NCBI GenBank assembly: GCA_035299425.1
Contig: DATGWP010000232.1
Coordinates: forward strand, 1 to 64,000
Length of the DNA: 64,000 nt
Reading direction: 5' to 3'
Origin: Bog-950 sp035299425
GTDB taxonomy: Bacteria > Bacteroidota > Bacteroidia > Chitinophagales > LD1
A program made the translations under genes and the position numbers. Every line of letters begins with the position of its first letter. The stretch's first letter is position 1. The notes below the pieces were generated by a model. It searched no databases. It saw only the letters and a program-made list of their open reading frames with translations, and was not told the origin of the DNA. Shown piece after piece: positions 1 to 9,500 of the stretch.

Positions 1-1
1 G

Positions 2-715
2 TTTAACTCGTTTAACGAGGAACTAAGCGCTGAAATTATTGATGCGCTGAAAAAAACAGCTAAAGATGAAAGCGTACGGGTGGTCGTATTAAGTGGCACC
101 GGTAAGGCATTTTGCAGCGGGCAAGACCTGAAAGATATTAAGGGCAAACTAGGCGAGCGCAGCCTGGGTGAATCGGTACTACGCCGTTATAACCCTATGA
201 TACTGGCTATACGCGAAATGGCTAAGCCAGTTATTTGCAAACTAAATGGTGTAGCTGCCGGTGCAGGTGCATCGCTGGTGTTGGCCTGCGATATGATAAT
301 AGCCTCAGAAACCGCTTCGCTGATTGAGGTATTTGCCAATGTGGGCCTGGTGCCTGATTCGGGTTCCTCGTTCTTTTTACCACGATTAGTAGGTTACAAT
401 AAAGCATTTGAACTAATAACCCTTGCCAGTAAGGTAAGCGCTAAAGAGGCTTACGATATGGGCTTTATATACAAAGTAGTAGCACCGGAAGAACTGGATA
501 ATGCTGTGAACGAGTTGGCGCAACGCTATGCTACCGGACCAAGCAAAACTTATGGCATGATTAAGAAAATGCTGAATAAGGCCTACACCGCTAACCTTAA
601 CGAGATGCTGCTGGAGGAATACTACGGCCAGGAATTGGCCGGCCGCAGCCAGGACTATGTAGAAGGTGTAACTGCCTTTACCGAAAAAAGGAAGCCGGTG
701 TTTACCGGGAAGTAA
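2..715 (+). CDS. Enoyl-CoA hydratase/isomerase (PaaG-like), 5' end outside window
   Basis: A crotonase-fold enzyme that hydrates or isomerises enoyl-CoA thioesters in fatty-acid or phenylacetate breakdown in the cytoplasm. The reading frame is open from base 2 without a start, so the N terminus lies upstream. The CoA-binding/oxyanion segments are visible as 'GKAFCSGQDL' and 'VAAGAGASLVLACDMI'. The later segment 'GLVPDSGSSFFLPRLVG' has Asp where hydratases usually have the second catalytic Glu, as in PaaG-type oxepin-forming isomerases of the phenylacetyl-CoA pathway. That supports a PaaG-like call over a plain hydratase, but no other paa gene is visible in the window, so the substrate is inferred. 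The gene converges on the next one with no spacer. Confidence 0.85.
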   Translation, partial: FNSFNEELSAEIIDALKKTAKDESVRVVVLSGTGKAFCSGQDLKDIKGKLGERSLGESVLRRYNPMILAIREMAKPVICKLNGVAAGAGASLVLACDMIIASETASLIEVFANVGLVPDSGSSFFLPRLVGYNKAFELITLASKVSAKEAYDMGFIYKVVAPEELDNAVNELAQRYATGPSKTYGMIKKMLNKAYTANLNEMLLEEYYGQELAGRSQDYVEGVTAFTEKRKPVFTGK

Positions 716-1042
716 TTACTTCAGCTTCTCATTATTCTTATGCCTATCCGCATCGCGGTTGGTTTTTTTGTCCAGGTTTTTTTGCAGGGCAGAGGTTAAG
801 TCCACACCGGTTTGGTTAGCCAGGCAGATAAGCACAAACAGCACATCGGCCAGTTCATCGCCCAGCTCTTTGTTTTTGTCGCTTTCTTTAAAACTCTGCT
901 CGCCGTATTTGCGGGCTATTATGCGAGCCACTTCGCCTACCTCTTCGGTAAGCATAGCCATGTTAGTCAATTCATTAAAATACCGCACGCCGGTGGTCTT
1001 TATCCAGTTATCTACGGTGGCTTGTGCTTCTTCTATGGTCAT
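716..1042 (-). CDS. MazG-type nucleotide pyrophosphohydrolase
   Basis: A small all-alpha NTP pyrophosphohydrolase of 108 residues that hydrolyses (d)NTPs to monophosphates, acting in pool sanitation. The metal-binding signature is clear: ExxE at residues 34-37 ('EEVGE') and ExxD at 63-66 ('GDELADVL'), with the usual spacing of the MazG/dUTPase-2 superfamily. The length fits the single-domain YpjD/iMazG group rather than two-domain MazG. It is in the same direction as the PaiB-like gene just upstream (34 bp gap) and may be cotranscribed with it. Substrate preference cannot be read from sequence. Confidence 0.88.
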   Translation of the reverse strand: MTIEEAQATVDNWIKTTGVRYFNELTNMAMLTEEVGEVARIIARKYGEQSFKESDKNKELGDELADVLFVLICLANQTGVDLTSALQKNLDKKTNRDADRHKNNEKLK

Positions 1043-1075
1043 AGTTTAGTTTTAGGAGACGCGAGCATCGCGTCT

Positions 1076-1696
1076 CTACGGTTTAGTCTTTTCCATCTCC
1101 TCTGCAATTCTCTTCGCATCATAGGCATCCATTTTTTTCAAATGGTCAACCACACTTTGGTGGCTCTCCGCATCGCGGTTTTGCGATAGCTTGCTTATGG
1201 CTTCAACCCGTTCAACTTTAATTTCGAACCCCACCACGCCGCGCAGGTCCTTCTCCAACGTATGCGCCGGTATTTCATTGTAGCCTTGCGGCTTTTCGGC
1301 ATGGACATCTTCGTAGCGTTTCATCAATTTTTGCAGCATAGCCTCCAGTGCGTCTCCTTCTACCAAAGTAGCTTTGCCATATAGGTGAACAGCCTTGTAA
1401 TTCCAGGTGGGCACATTGCGGTGGTTATACCAACTGGGTGAAATGTAGCTGTGGGGCCCCATAAAAATAGCCAGCACATCATTCATGGTTTCAAAGGTTT
1501 TCCACTGTGGGTTGGCCTTAGAAACATGCCCATGCAAAAACCAGTTGCCGTTTTCGTCCGTAACTACTTCAAGCGGAATATGGGTTGCCCAGGGAAGATT
1601 ATCTTTGATAGATACAAGAGTGGCGAAGCTGAACTCCCGTACGAGTTTTTCAATTTCGGTTTTGTCTTCTTCTTTAAAGTGATTAGGTATGTACAT
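1076..1696 (-). CDS. PaiB-like FMN-binding split-barrel protein
   Basis: A 206-residue protein with the PaiB signature: start 'MYIPNHFKEED', the strand 'ATLVSIKDNLPWATHIPL', 'HGHVSKANPQWK' and 'YISPSWYNHRNVPTWNYKAVHLYG'. The family has the pyridoxamine-phosphate-oxidase-like split barrel. In Bacillus PaiB is described as a negative regulator of sporulation and protease genes, but most homologues bind flavin or heme and have no proven regulatory role. No DNA-binding domain is visible. The length matches the family (about 200 residues). It lies divergent from the Omp28-like gene and upstream of the MazG-type gene. Confidence 0.87.
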   Translation of the reverse strand: MYIPNHFKEEDKTEIEKLVREFSFATLVSIKDNLPWATHIPLEVVTDENGNWFLHGHVSKANPQWKTFETMNDVLAIFMGPHSYISPSWYNHRNVPTWNYKAVHLYGKATLVEGDALEAMLQKLMKRYEDVHAEKPQGYNEIPAHTLEKDLRGVVGFEIKVERVEAISKLSQNRDAESHQSVVDHLKKMDAYDAKRIAEEMEKTKP

Positions 1697-1740
1697 GTAA
1701 GGTAATAGGTTGTAACGCGTCTGAATTCAAAACTAACATT

Positions 1741-3420
1741 ATGCTTAAAAAAATCGCCCCCCTGTTTTTGTTTGTTCTTTCGCTTCAGGTATTCGCCCAA
1801 TCGCCCAAAACAGTGCTGATTGAACATTTTACCAATACTAAATGCAGTATTTGCGCATCGCGCAATCCGGATTTCTACAACACACTTTCAGGGTACCCGC
1901 AGGTAATTCATATAGCTTTTCACCCGAGTTCGCCTTATTCATCGTGTTATTTCAGCCTGCAAAATGCCGCTGAAAACAACGAACGCACTATTTTTTACAA
2001 TGTGTTTGGCTCTACACCCAGGTTTGTCTTAAACGGCAAAATTGTACCTAATGCCGTGCCGGTTATTAATAATACCACACTTGACACTACGCTTAACCAA
2101 ACCGTGCCTGTAGAAGTACTTGCCACCGAAGAGTTAGTTACTTCCGATTCGGTAAAAGTACGCGTAGTTGTTCGCACCACAGGTAATATAGCTGAGCAAC
2201 AATTATTGCTTTTTGCAGGTGCTGCGCAAGATACAGTTCAATACAGTGCCGGCAATGGCGAGCAACTGCACCGCGATGTTTTTCGCAAGGCACTTACTAA
2301 GGCCAAGGGCGATACTATTAATGTTCCGGCATTAAATGACAGTGCCGTCTTTTTCTATGCTTACAAAATTCAAACGGGCTGGCGCGAACCAAACATGAAC
2401 ACCATAGCCTGGCTGCAAACCACAGATACCAAACGGGTGCTAAATGCAGATAAATCGCACCGGGTGGTTACTCCAGCTATTGTTTTGGGCCAATCACCCA
2501 AAACTGTTTTGATTGAGCATTTTACCAATACCAAATGCAGTATTTGCGCATCGCGCAACCCCGGCTTTTATTCAACTCTTTCAGGTTATCCGCAGGTTAT
2601 CCATATTGCTTTTCACCCAAGTGCGCCCTATAATTCCTGCTACTTCAACCTACAAAATGTTGCTGAAAACGACGCCCGCACTAACTACTATGGCATATAT
2701 GGCTCTACCCCGCAGTTTGTGCTTAATGGAAAACATTTGCCTTCTGCCAACCCTGCTATAACTGCTACCACTATCGATACCGCCCTAAATCAAACTGCAT
2801 CCATTGAAGTTAGTGCCACACAGGAGCTACAAGGTAGCGATTCTATTACTTCACGGGTAGTAATACGAACCACCGGAACCATAAACGAAACCAATCTTTT
2901 GCTTTTTGCAGGTGTGGCGCAAGACACGATACAATATAGTGCAGGCAATGGTGAGCAACTACATCATGATGTTTTTAGAAGGGCACTTACCCAGGTTACG
3001 GGCGATGCTATTCAAGTACCGGCAATAGACGATAGCCTGGTTCTGAATTTTACCTATAAAATTGAAGCTGGTTGGCGGACGGCTAACCTTAATACCATAG
3101 CCTGGCTACAAACAGTAAGCAATAAGCAGGTTTTAAATGCAGCAAAATCAAATGCAGTTACTCCGCTTATTTCGGGAATTAGCGAAAGCGAAATTAAAAA
3201 CGGGTTCACCGTATTTCCTAATCCGGTTGGTAACCAACTACAGATTTCGGGCTATAAAGCTGGGGATGAAGGCATGATTGAAGTGTTTGATATGCTGGGC
3301 AGTAAGATATTCTCTGGCAAGTTACAGGCGGCTAACTACACCATAAATACAGTTAACTGGAATAGCGGTGTTTACTTTGTGCGGATAGGCAACACCACTA
3401 AGCGGATAGTGAAGGAGTAA
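1741..3420 (+). CDS. Tandem Omp28-like thioredoxin-fold protein with T9SS type A sorting domain
   Basis: A secreted or surface-attached protein of 559 residues. A signal peptide (1-20, ending 'QVFAQ') precedes two consecutive copies of a ~231-residue unit (about 20-250 and 251-475), each opening with 'KTVLIEHFTNTKCSICASRN'. That resembles the start of Omp28-family proteins of Bacteroidota. The Cys pairs C35/C38 and C266/C269 give a CxxC redox-type motif in each unit. The tail from about residue 480 ('FTVFPNPVGNQLQISG' ... 'GVYFVRIGNTTKRIVKE') is a T9SS type A domain, so export should go through the Sec system and then type IX secretion. The two units are also very similar at DNA level, indicating a relatively recent duplication. 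Function unknown; a thiol-redox or adhesin role is only inference. Confidence 0.85.
   Translation: MLKKIAPLFLFVLSLQVFAQSPKTVLIEHFTNTKCSICASRNPDFYNTLSGYPQVIHIAFHPSSPYSSCYFSLQNAAENNERTIFYNVFGSTPRFVLNGKIVPNAVPVINNTTLDTTLNQTVPVEVLATEELVTSDSVKVRVVVRTTGNIAEQQLLLFAGAAQDTVQYSAGNGEQLHRDVFRKALTKAKGDTINVPALNDSAVFFYAYKIQTGWREPNMNTIAWLQTTDTKRVLNADKSHRVVTPAIVLGQSPKTVLIEHFTNTKCSICASRNPGFYSTLSGYPQVIHIAFHPSAPYNSCYFNLQNVAENDARTNYYGIYGSTPQFVLNGKHLPSANPAITATTIDTALNQTASIEVSATQELQGSDSITSRVVIRTTGTINETNLLLFAGVAQDTIQYSAGNGEQLHHDVFRRALTQVTGDAIQVPAIDDSLVLNFTYKIEAGWRTANLNTIAWLQTVSNKQVLNAAKSNAVTPLISGISESEIKNGFTVFPNPVGNQLQISGYKAGDEGMIEVFDMLGSKIFSGKLQAANYTINTVNWNSGVYFVRIGNTTKRIVKE
1798..3183 (+). repeat. 693-bp tandem duplication inside the Omp28-like gene
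   Basis: Two in-frame direct copies begin at 1798 and 2491, an offset of exactly 693 bp (231 codons). The first ~65 bases of each copy, through the CSIC codons, differ at only a few mostly synonymous positions; similarity is lower toward the 3' part. This shows intragenic duplication followed by divergence. Confidence 0.85.
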
Positions 3421-3488
3421 ATGAGTATTGATGCATGAACTTGCCTTGCTTAAGCTTAGCTTAGTCATGCCATCAAAAACCGGTTATC

Positions 3489-3941
3489 CTACTCTTTATT
3501 GCGGCTATCTATATTGATTGTTACCGGTCCGTCGTTAACCAGCGCCACTTTCATATCAGCGCCAAACTCACCTGTGCCAATTGGTTTACCTAAATCGCGT
3601 TCCAGCAAGGCAATAAATTTCTCATAAAGGGGTATGGCTACATCCGGCTTTGCCGCGCGGATGAACGAAGGGCGGTTGCCTTTTTTAGTAAGTGCGTGTA
3701 AGGTAAACTGAGATACTAAAATCATATGGCCACCTGTATCTTTCACGCTTAAATTCATCTGCTCATTTTCATCGTTAAAAATGCGCAGGTTTACAATTTT
3801 GCCACTCATCCATTCCAGGTCTTCGGCTGTATCTGCTTCTTCAAAACCGGCTAGCACTAAAAGGCCTTTGCCTATAAAGGATTTTACTTTCCCTTCTATG
3901 GTTACACTTGCTTCGGATACCCGTTGGATGGTTACACGCAT
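3489..3941 (-). CDS. dtd: D-aminoacyl-tRNA deacylase
   Basis: Hydrolyses D-aminoacyl-tRNA (and Gly-tRNA-Ala) in the cytoplasm as a chiral proofreading step. The 150-residue length matches the family. Diagnostic motifs are present: 'MRVTIQRVSEASVTI' at the start, 'SQFTLHALTKKGNRPSF' containing the SQxTL element, and 'NDGPVTINID' containing the C-terminal GP cross-subunit motif near residue 138. It is the last gene of the minus-strand run pcrB-rsgA-membrane protein-dtd, with only 2 bases between it and the preceding gene, so it is very probably cotranscribed. Confidence 0.96.
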   Translation of the reverse strand: MRVTIQRVSEASVTIEGKVKSFIGKGLLVLAGFEEADTAEDLEWMSGKIVNLRIFNDENEQMNLSVKDTGGHMILVSQFTLHALTKKGNRPSFIRAAKPDVAIPLYEKFIALLERDLGKPIGTGEFGADMKVALVNDGPVTINIDSRNKE

Positions 3942-3943
3942 TT

Positions 3944-4486
3944 TTACAAATCTTGAAATTCTATACCCCGCGAAGTAAAATAATCTGCCAGTATTTGCCG
4001 CTCGCTTTCTATTAAAAAAGAAGTGAATGAAATGTAACCCTTCCTGCTTTCCTTTTTAGTTTTAATAAAGTAATGAGACCCCTTGTAAACTACTTTATAG
4101 CCAGCTGCCTCTATAGCAGTAATCGGAATTTCTTTCGTGTGCATCACCAGTGGATGACGCACTATTATTTTGTCAGGCAAAAAATGTAACCATAAAAATT
4201 CTTTGGCTACCAATATAAAGGTAAGTGGCAAAGCTATAGAAGTAATTATTATCCACCCGCAAAAATCGCTGCCATAATGAAATGCTCCTACAATAAAATA
4301 GCCCACCACAAAGGCAATTGGCGGTGCGAAGAAGACAAAAGTAGTGTCTGGGTCTACAAGCAGGATTTTTCTATCTGCTGCAAACAATTTTTCTGAACGT
4401 TCTATATAAATTCGCAAGCTATGAACTACTACTTCTAAAAAAATAGTGCTGAGGATTACATAAAAAAGCAGATCGCTCATTCCCAA
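3944..4486 (-). CDS. Membrane protein with C-terminal PH-like segment, unknown function
   Basis: A 180-residue protein with hydrophobic segments at about 5-22, 50-68 and 76-98, followed by a soluble part ('DKIIVRHPLVMHTKEIPITAI...YFIKTKK') that looks like the short beta-rich PH-like domains of bacterial membrane proteins. No enzyme motif is visible. Its start overlaps the end of rsgA by 10 bases and its stop lies 2 bases before dtd, so translation is likely coupled within this operon. The fold assignment is by pattern only. Confidence 0.7.
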   Translation of the reverse strand: MGMSDLLFYVILSTIFLEVVVHSLRIYIERSEKLFAADRKILLVDPDTTFVFFAPPIAFVVGYFIVGAFHYGSDFCGWIIITSIALPLTFILVAKEFLWLHFLPDKIIVRHPLVMHTKEIPITAIEAAGYKVVYKGSHYFIKTKKESRKGYISFTSFLIESERQILADYFTSRGIEFQDL

Positions 4487-5409
4487 TGCTTATAATTGGC
4501 TTTGTACTCAAGCATTATATTCAGGTAGTTAGAGAACCGCTCTTCCGATATTCGTCCATCCTGGTAGGCTTTCTTAACAGCACATCCCGGCTCATGTTCG
4601 TGCAGACAGTTATTAAATTTACAATCATTCAGCACCTCGCGCATCTCTACATAGTAGTGCGAAATCTCTTCAGGCTTAAAATCCATAATACCAAACTCGC
4701 GGATGCCCGGTGTATCTATCACGCTGCCGCCAAAAGTAAGCGGGTGCATTTCGGCAAAGGTAGTGGTATGCATGCCCTTACCGGTTATACGCGATATGTT
4801 GTCGGTCTTTAAATTAAGGTGCGGCTGCACGGCATTCATCAGGGTAGATTTACCTACACCCGAGTGGCCCGAGATAAGGGACGTCTTATCCTTCATCAGT
4901 TCTTTTACTTCTTCTATGTGCTCATTTTGCAAGGCCGAAACAAACAAAGTTTTGTAGCCAATGTTTTCGTAAATCTTCGAAACATAATCCTGTTTCTTCT
5001 GCCCCTTTACATCCAGTAAATCCTGCTTGTTGAAGATGATAACGGTAGGTATATGGTAAGCCTCGGCGGTTAAGAGAAATCGGTCTATAAATCCGGTAGA
5101 GGTCCTTGGGTTGCCCATGGTTACTATCAGCAGCGCCTGGTCAATGTTGGCTGCCAGTATCTGCCGGGCCCCTTTATGCTTGGGCGATGAGCGCACGATA
5201 TAGTTTTTGCGGTGCTCTATCTCGTTTATCACCCAGCTATTGTTGCCGTCTTCGGTGCTTATATCCACCCTATCGCCTACGGCAATGGGGTTGGTGTCCT
5301 TCGTCTCTTCTAAACGGAAAATGCCTTTGAGGCGAACCTTACAAATGTCGCCATTCTCTGCTTTCACCTCATACCAGCTACCGGTAGATTTTATTACTAC
5401 TCCTTTCAT
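4477..5409 (-). CDS. rsgA: Ribosome small-subunit-dependent GTPase A
   Basis: A circularly permuted GTPase that checks late 30S subunit maturation. The order of motifs is the permuted one: G4 'NKQD' at 127-130, then the P-loop 'GHSGVGKS' at 181-188, then 'DTPG' at 232-235. An N-terminal OB-fold region (1-75) and a C-terminal zinc site (C263, C268, H270 or H272, C276) complete the family architecture. Length (310) is normal. It is second in the pcrB-rsgA-membrane protein-dtd run, 55 bp after pcrB. Confidence 0.97.
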   Translation of the reverse strand: MKGVVIKSTGSWYEVKAENGDICKVRLKGIFRLEETKDTNPIAVGDRVDISTEDGNNSWVINEIEHRKNYIVRSSPKHKGARQILAANIDQALLIVTMGNPRTSTGFIDRFLLTAEAYHIPTVIIFNKQDLLDVKGQKKQDYVSKIYENIGYKTLFVSALQNEHIEEVKELMKDKTSLISGHSGVGKSTLMNAVQPHLNLKTDNISRITGKGMHTTTFAEMHPLTFGGSVIDTPGIREFGIMDFKPEEISHYYVEMREVLNDCKFNNCLHEHEPGCAVKKAYQDGRISEERFSNYLNIMLEYKANYKHWE

Positions 5410-5464
5410 CTATACCACGAATTACACCAATTATTGCGAATTGAATTGCATTTTGTTTTCTCCA

Positions 5465-6205
5465 TTACAAAATGCGGGTAGAAGAAGCATGCACCGCCAG
5501 CGAAATCTCCATCAGCAGTTCAGGGTCTTTTTCCAGCACATTGCCTATTACAATTACATCGGCGCCTGCCTGGCAAACTTCCTCCGCCTGTGCTGCAGAG
5601 CGTATGCCGCCACCCACTATTACCGGGATAGAAAGATTCTTTTTCACAGCCTTTATTATTGAAGTGCTCACTGTGTTCTCTGCCCCGCTGCCCGCCTCCA
5701 GGTAAATCAGTTTCATGCCCAGTTGCTCACCAGCAAGGGCGGTGGCTACGGCTATATCCGGTTTATCGTTAGGTATGGGTACCGTTTGGGTAATGTAACT
5801 GGTGGTAGAAATCCGTCCGCCATCAATAAGCATGTAGCCGGTAGGCAGCACTTCTATACCCGCTTGCTTGATGGCAGGCGCAGCCATTACATGCTGCCCT
5901 ATCAGGTACTCCGGGTTGCGGCCGGAGATTAGGCTAAGCAACAAAATAGCATCCGCTTTGGCGCTAACCTGGTAGTTGTTGCCGGGAAAAATCACTACCG
6001 GTATTTTAGAGTTTTCTTTCAAAAAAACCACCGTTTCTTCAAACCGGTTTTCCAGTAACAGACTACCACCTACAAAGAAGAAATCTATGCGGCAGTTAGT
6101 CGCTAAGTCAACCAATTTCCGCAGACTGTTAATATCCTGCTTGTCGGGGTCGATTAACACAGCTAACTGGCTGCCGGTAGATGATTTGACCTGTATATTG
6201 AGCAT
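5465..6205 (-). CDS. pcrB: Geranylgeranylglyceryl/heptaprenylglyceryl phosphate synthase (PcrB family)
   Basis: A TIM-barrel prenyltransferase of 246 residues joining a polyprenyl diphosphate to sn-glycerol-1-phosphate. Family motifs seen are 'LIDPDKQD' near residue 17, 'YLEAGSGAENTVS', 'IPVIVGGGIRSAAQA' and 'ADVIVIGNVLEKDP'. The G1P-binding Glu and GGGIR loop are intact. Archaea use the enzyme for ether lipids and some bacteria, including Bacteroidota, carry the same family; the prenyl chain length cannot be told from sequence. First gene of the minus-strand operon, followed by rsgA. Confidence 0.93.
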   Translation of the reverse strand: MLNIQVKSSTGSQLAVLIDPDKQDINSLRKLVDLATNCRIDFFFVGGSLLLENRFEETVVFLKENSKIPVVIFPGNNYQVSAKADAILLLSLISGRNPEYLIGQHVMAAPAIKQAGIEVLPTGYMLIDGGRISTTSYITQTVPIPNDKPDIAVATALAGEQLGMKLIYLEAGSGAENTVSTSIIKAVKKNLSIPVIVGGGIRSAAQAEEVCQAGADVIVIGNVLEKDPELLMEISLAVHASSTRIL

Positions 6206-6565
6206 ATTGATTTAAAATTAAACGATACCAACACCCCCAAATCAGGGTTTTCCGTTACGCGACAAAGATAACCCTCTATTGACGATGCCCAAATGGTGGA
6301 AAGCAGGGTATTGCCGACCAAAAAACAAGACATAAATTTTATCCGAAACGGGCGAAATTTCTCCAAATTTTTTGGTCAATTTCTTTTTCCACATAAGGAA
6401 ATCAAGCCCACACTGCGTTTCAAAACCTACCCTACCTGTTTGCACAAAACGTGTGGAAAAATGTGATGGATTTTGAATGAAGCGAAAAATATATTCGTTA
6501 GAGCGTTTAGGAAATATTAAACAACACTGCTTACTATTTGAAGTAAATTTACAACCAACTACATT
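6206..6565. other. 360-bp divergent intergenic region between pcrB and nrdJ
   Basis: No gene is seen. It should hold the divergent promoters. It contains two inverted DnaA-box-like sequences (6384-6393 and 6452-6461) and a possible -7 box TATATTCG at 6490-6497 with TTTG at 6472-6475, although the 14-bp spacing is short. No cobalamin riboswitch (B12 box) and no clear NrdR box could be recognised. Confidence 0.6.
6384..6461. promoter_or_regulatory. Pair of inverted DnaA-box-like sequences before nrdJ
   Basis: TTTTTCCACA at 6384-6393 and its exact reverse complement at 6452-6461 form a perfect 10-bp inverted repeat. The core TTTTCCACA differs from the DnaA box TTATCCACA at one base. The sites lie 105-180 bp before the nrdJ start. 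A DnaA link is inference, by analogy with E. coli nrdAB, which DnaA controls. Confidence 0.4.
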
Positions 6566-9500
6566 ATGGCAAGAAAAAACGAAAAAAAGGGATTGAAGTT
6601 CGACCGCTTCTTTACCAGTGACGACAAGTCGGCTTTCGACTTATTTGAGTACGATTTGCGTTCTAGCGTAATCCGTAATCCTAAGGGTGATGCTGTGTTC
6701 GAAATGTATAATGTAGAGGTGCCTAAGGGTTGGAGCCAGGTAGCTACCGATATTCTTGCACAAAAATATTTTCGTAAAGCCGGGGTTCCGCAGCCTGATG
6801 GTTCGCTGGGTGGCGAGACTTCGATTAAGCAGGTAGCTCATCGTTTGGCCGATTGCTGGAAAAGCTGGGGTGAACGCTATGGTTATTTTGCTTCTGCCAA
6901 AGATGCTACTGTATTTTACGATGAGTTGGTTTACTCATTGCTTGACCAAATGGCAGCCCCCAACTCTCCACAATGGTTTAACACGGGGCTATATACTTCT
7001 TATGGCATAACCGGCAAACCGCAGGGCCACTACTTTGTAAACCCTGATACCGGTGTATTAGAGCAATCAACTTCTGCTTACGAAAGGCCGCAGCCACACG
7101 CCTGTTTCATTTTGTCGGTAGATGATGATTTGGTAAACAACGGCGGTATTATGGACCTGTGGACCCGCGAAGCACGTATTTTCAAATACGGCTCGGGCGT
7201 GGGTACTAACTTTAGCAACATACGCGGCGAGGGCGAAAAGCTTTCGGGCGGAGGTACTTCATCGGGCCTGATGAGCTTTTTGAAAATTGGTGATGCAGCT
7301 GCAGGCGCTATCAAGAGCGGTGGAACAACCCGCCGTGCAGCCAAGATGGTGTGCCTTGACCTTGACCACCCAGAGATTGTAGACTTTATAGACTGGAAGA
7401 GCAAAGAAGAAGATAAAGTAGCTGCCCTTATTGCAGCCGGTTACGATTCGCACTACGAAGGCGAAGCTTACAAAACCGTTGCCGGGCAAAACTCAAACAA
7501 TTCAGTGCGTATACCTAACTCTTTCTTCCATACACTGGAGAAAGGTGAGGACTGGAACCTGGTGGCCCGTAGCAACAAGAAGGTAATGAAGACTATCCCT
7601 TCGCGCGAACTGTGGGATAAAATAGCAATGGCCGCCTGGCGCTGTGCCGACCCTGGTGTGCAGTATGATACTACAATCAACGAATGGCATACTTGCCCTG
7701 AGGATGGCCCTATACGCGCCAGCAACCCTTGCAGCGAGTATATGTTTCTGGATAATACGGCTTGTAACCTGGCATCTTTCAACCTGCGTAAATTTTTCAA
7801 TGATAAAACGCTTGAGTTTAACGTTGCTGGTTTCGAAAGCATGAGCCGTGTATGGACGACTGTGCTTGAAATATCTGTGCTTATGGCGCAGTTCCCTTCT
7901 AAAGAAGTAGCCCAGTTGTCTTACGAGTTCCGCACGCTTGGTTTAGGTTATGCTAACCTTGGCTCGGTGCTAATGGTAAGCGGTATACCTTACGATAGTG
8001 ATAAGGCCCGCGCATTTGGTGGTGCTATCACAGCTATAATGACCGGTGTGGCTTACAAAACTTCGGCAGAGATGGCCGCTACATTAGGCGCGTTCCCTGC
8101 TTACGAAAGAAATAAGAAACACATGCTGCGCGTAATGCGCAACCACCGCCTGGCTGCTTACAACGCACCAGCCAGCGACTACGAAGGCATCGAAATTAAG
8201 CCACTGGGTATCGACCCTAAATTCTGCCCTGATTATTTATTGAAAGCTGCCACTACCGCATGGGATGAGGCGCTTCAATTGGGCGAAAAATACGGCTACC
8301 GCAACGCACAGTCAACTGTAATTGCACCTACCGGTACTATCGGTTTATTAATGGATTGCGACACTACCGGTGTGGAACCTGATTTCGCCCTGGTTAAATT
8401 CAAGAAACTATCAGGTGGCGGTTACTTTAAAATAGTAAATGAGTGCGTGCCTGCAGCCCTTGAGAACTTAGGTTACAACGCTAAAGAGATTGACGCTATT
8501 GTAAGATATGCAAAAGGTTCTGGTTCACTTACGGGTTGCCCGCACATCAATGCTGAGTCGTTAAAAGCCAAAGGCTTTAACGCCAGTGATGTAGAGAAAA
8601 TTGAGAACGGACTGGTTGCTGCATTTGATATCACGTTTGCATTCAACGTGTGGAGCCTGGGCGAAGAAACCCTTCAACGTATAGGCTTTACCGATAAGCA
8701 ATACAACGCAACAAACTTTAACCTGCTGCGCGAGTTAGGCTACAGCAAAGAAGAAATAGAGGCTGCTAATGAATATGTGTGCGGAACAATGACCGTAGAA
8801 GGCGCTCCTTACTTAAAGGATGAGCATCTTCCGGTATTCGACTGTGCTAACAAGTGCGGAACCAAGGGGAAGCGCTTTATACATGCACATGGCCACATCC
8901 GTATGATGGCCGCTGTTCAGCCTTTCATCAGCGGTGCTATTTCTAAAACTATTAACCTGCCTAACGAGGCTACTGTTGAAGATATACAAAGCTGCTATGA
9001 GCTATCGTGGAAACTGGGCTTAAAAGCCAACGCGCTTTACCGCGATGGATGCAAATTGTCTCAGCCACTTAGTAACAAGAAAGACGAAGACAAAGAAGAC
9101 AAGAAAGAAACGGCTAAGGTTGAAGCCGCACCGGTTAACAACGGCGCAGAATTCAGCAAGCTTACGCCTGAAGAAGTACTGGAAGCTGCCCGCATCCTGA
9201 TGCAGGAATCTACCGATACTAACTTCATGCGCGAGTTATCACGCATTGTAGAGCGCAAGAAGCTGCCTCACAAGCGCCGTGGCTTTACGCAGAAGGCAAA
9301 AATTGGCGGACAGACTGTATTTGTGCGCACCGGTGAATACGATGACCAGACCTTGGGTGAAATCTTTATTGATATGCACAAAGAAGGGGCATCATTCCGC
9401 TCGCTGATGAACTGTTTCGCTATATCGGTTTCTATAGGTTTACAGTATGGTGTTCCGTTAGAGGAGTTCACTAACAAGTTCACCTTCACCCGCTTTGAAC

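Noticed and set aside
3421..3488. Possible terminator after the Omp28-like gene
   Set aside because: 'gcttaagcttagctta' has some dyad symmetry but no stable stem followed by a T-run.
6242..6445. Short minus-strand frames in the pcrB-nrdJ gap
   Set aside because: No recognisable product and no start context; the region is better explained as a divergent regulatory region.
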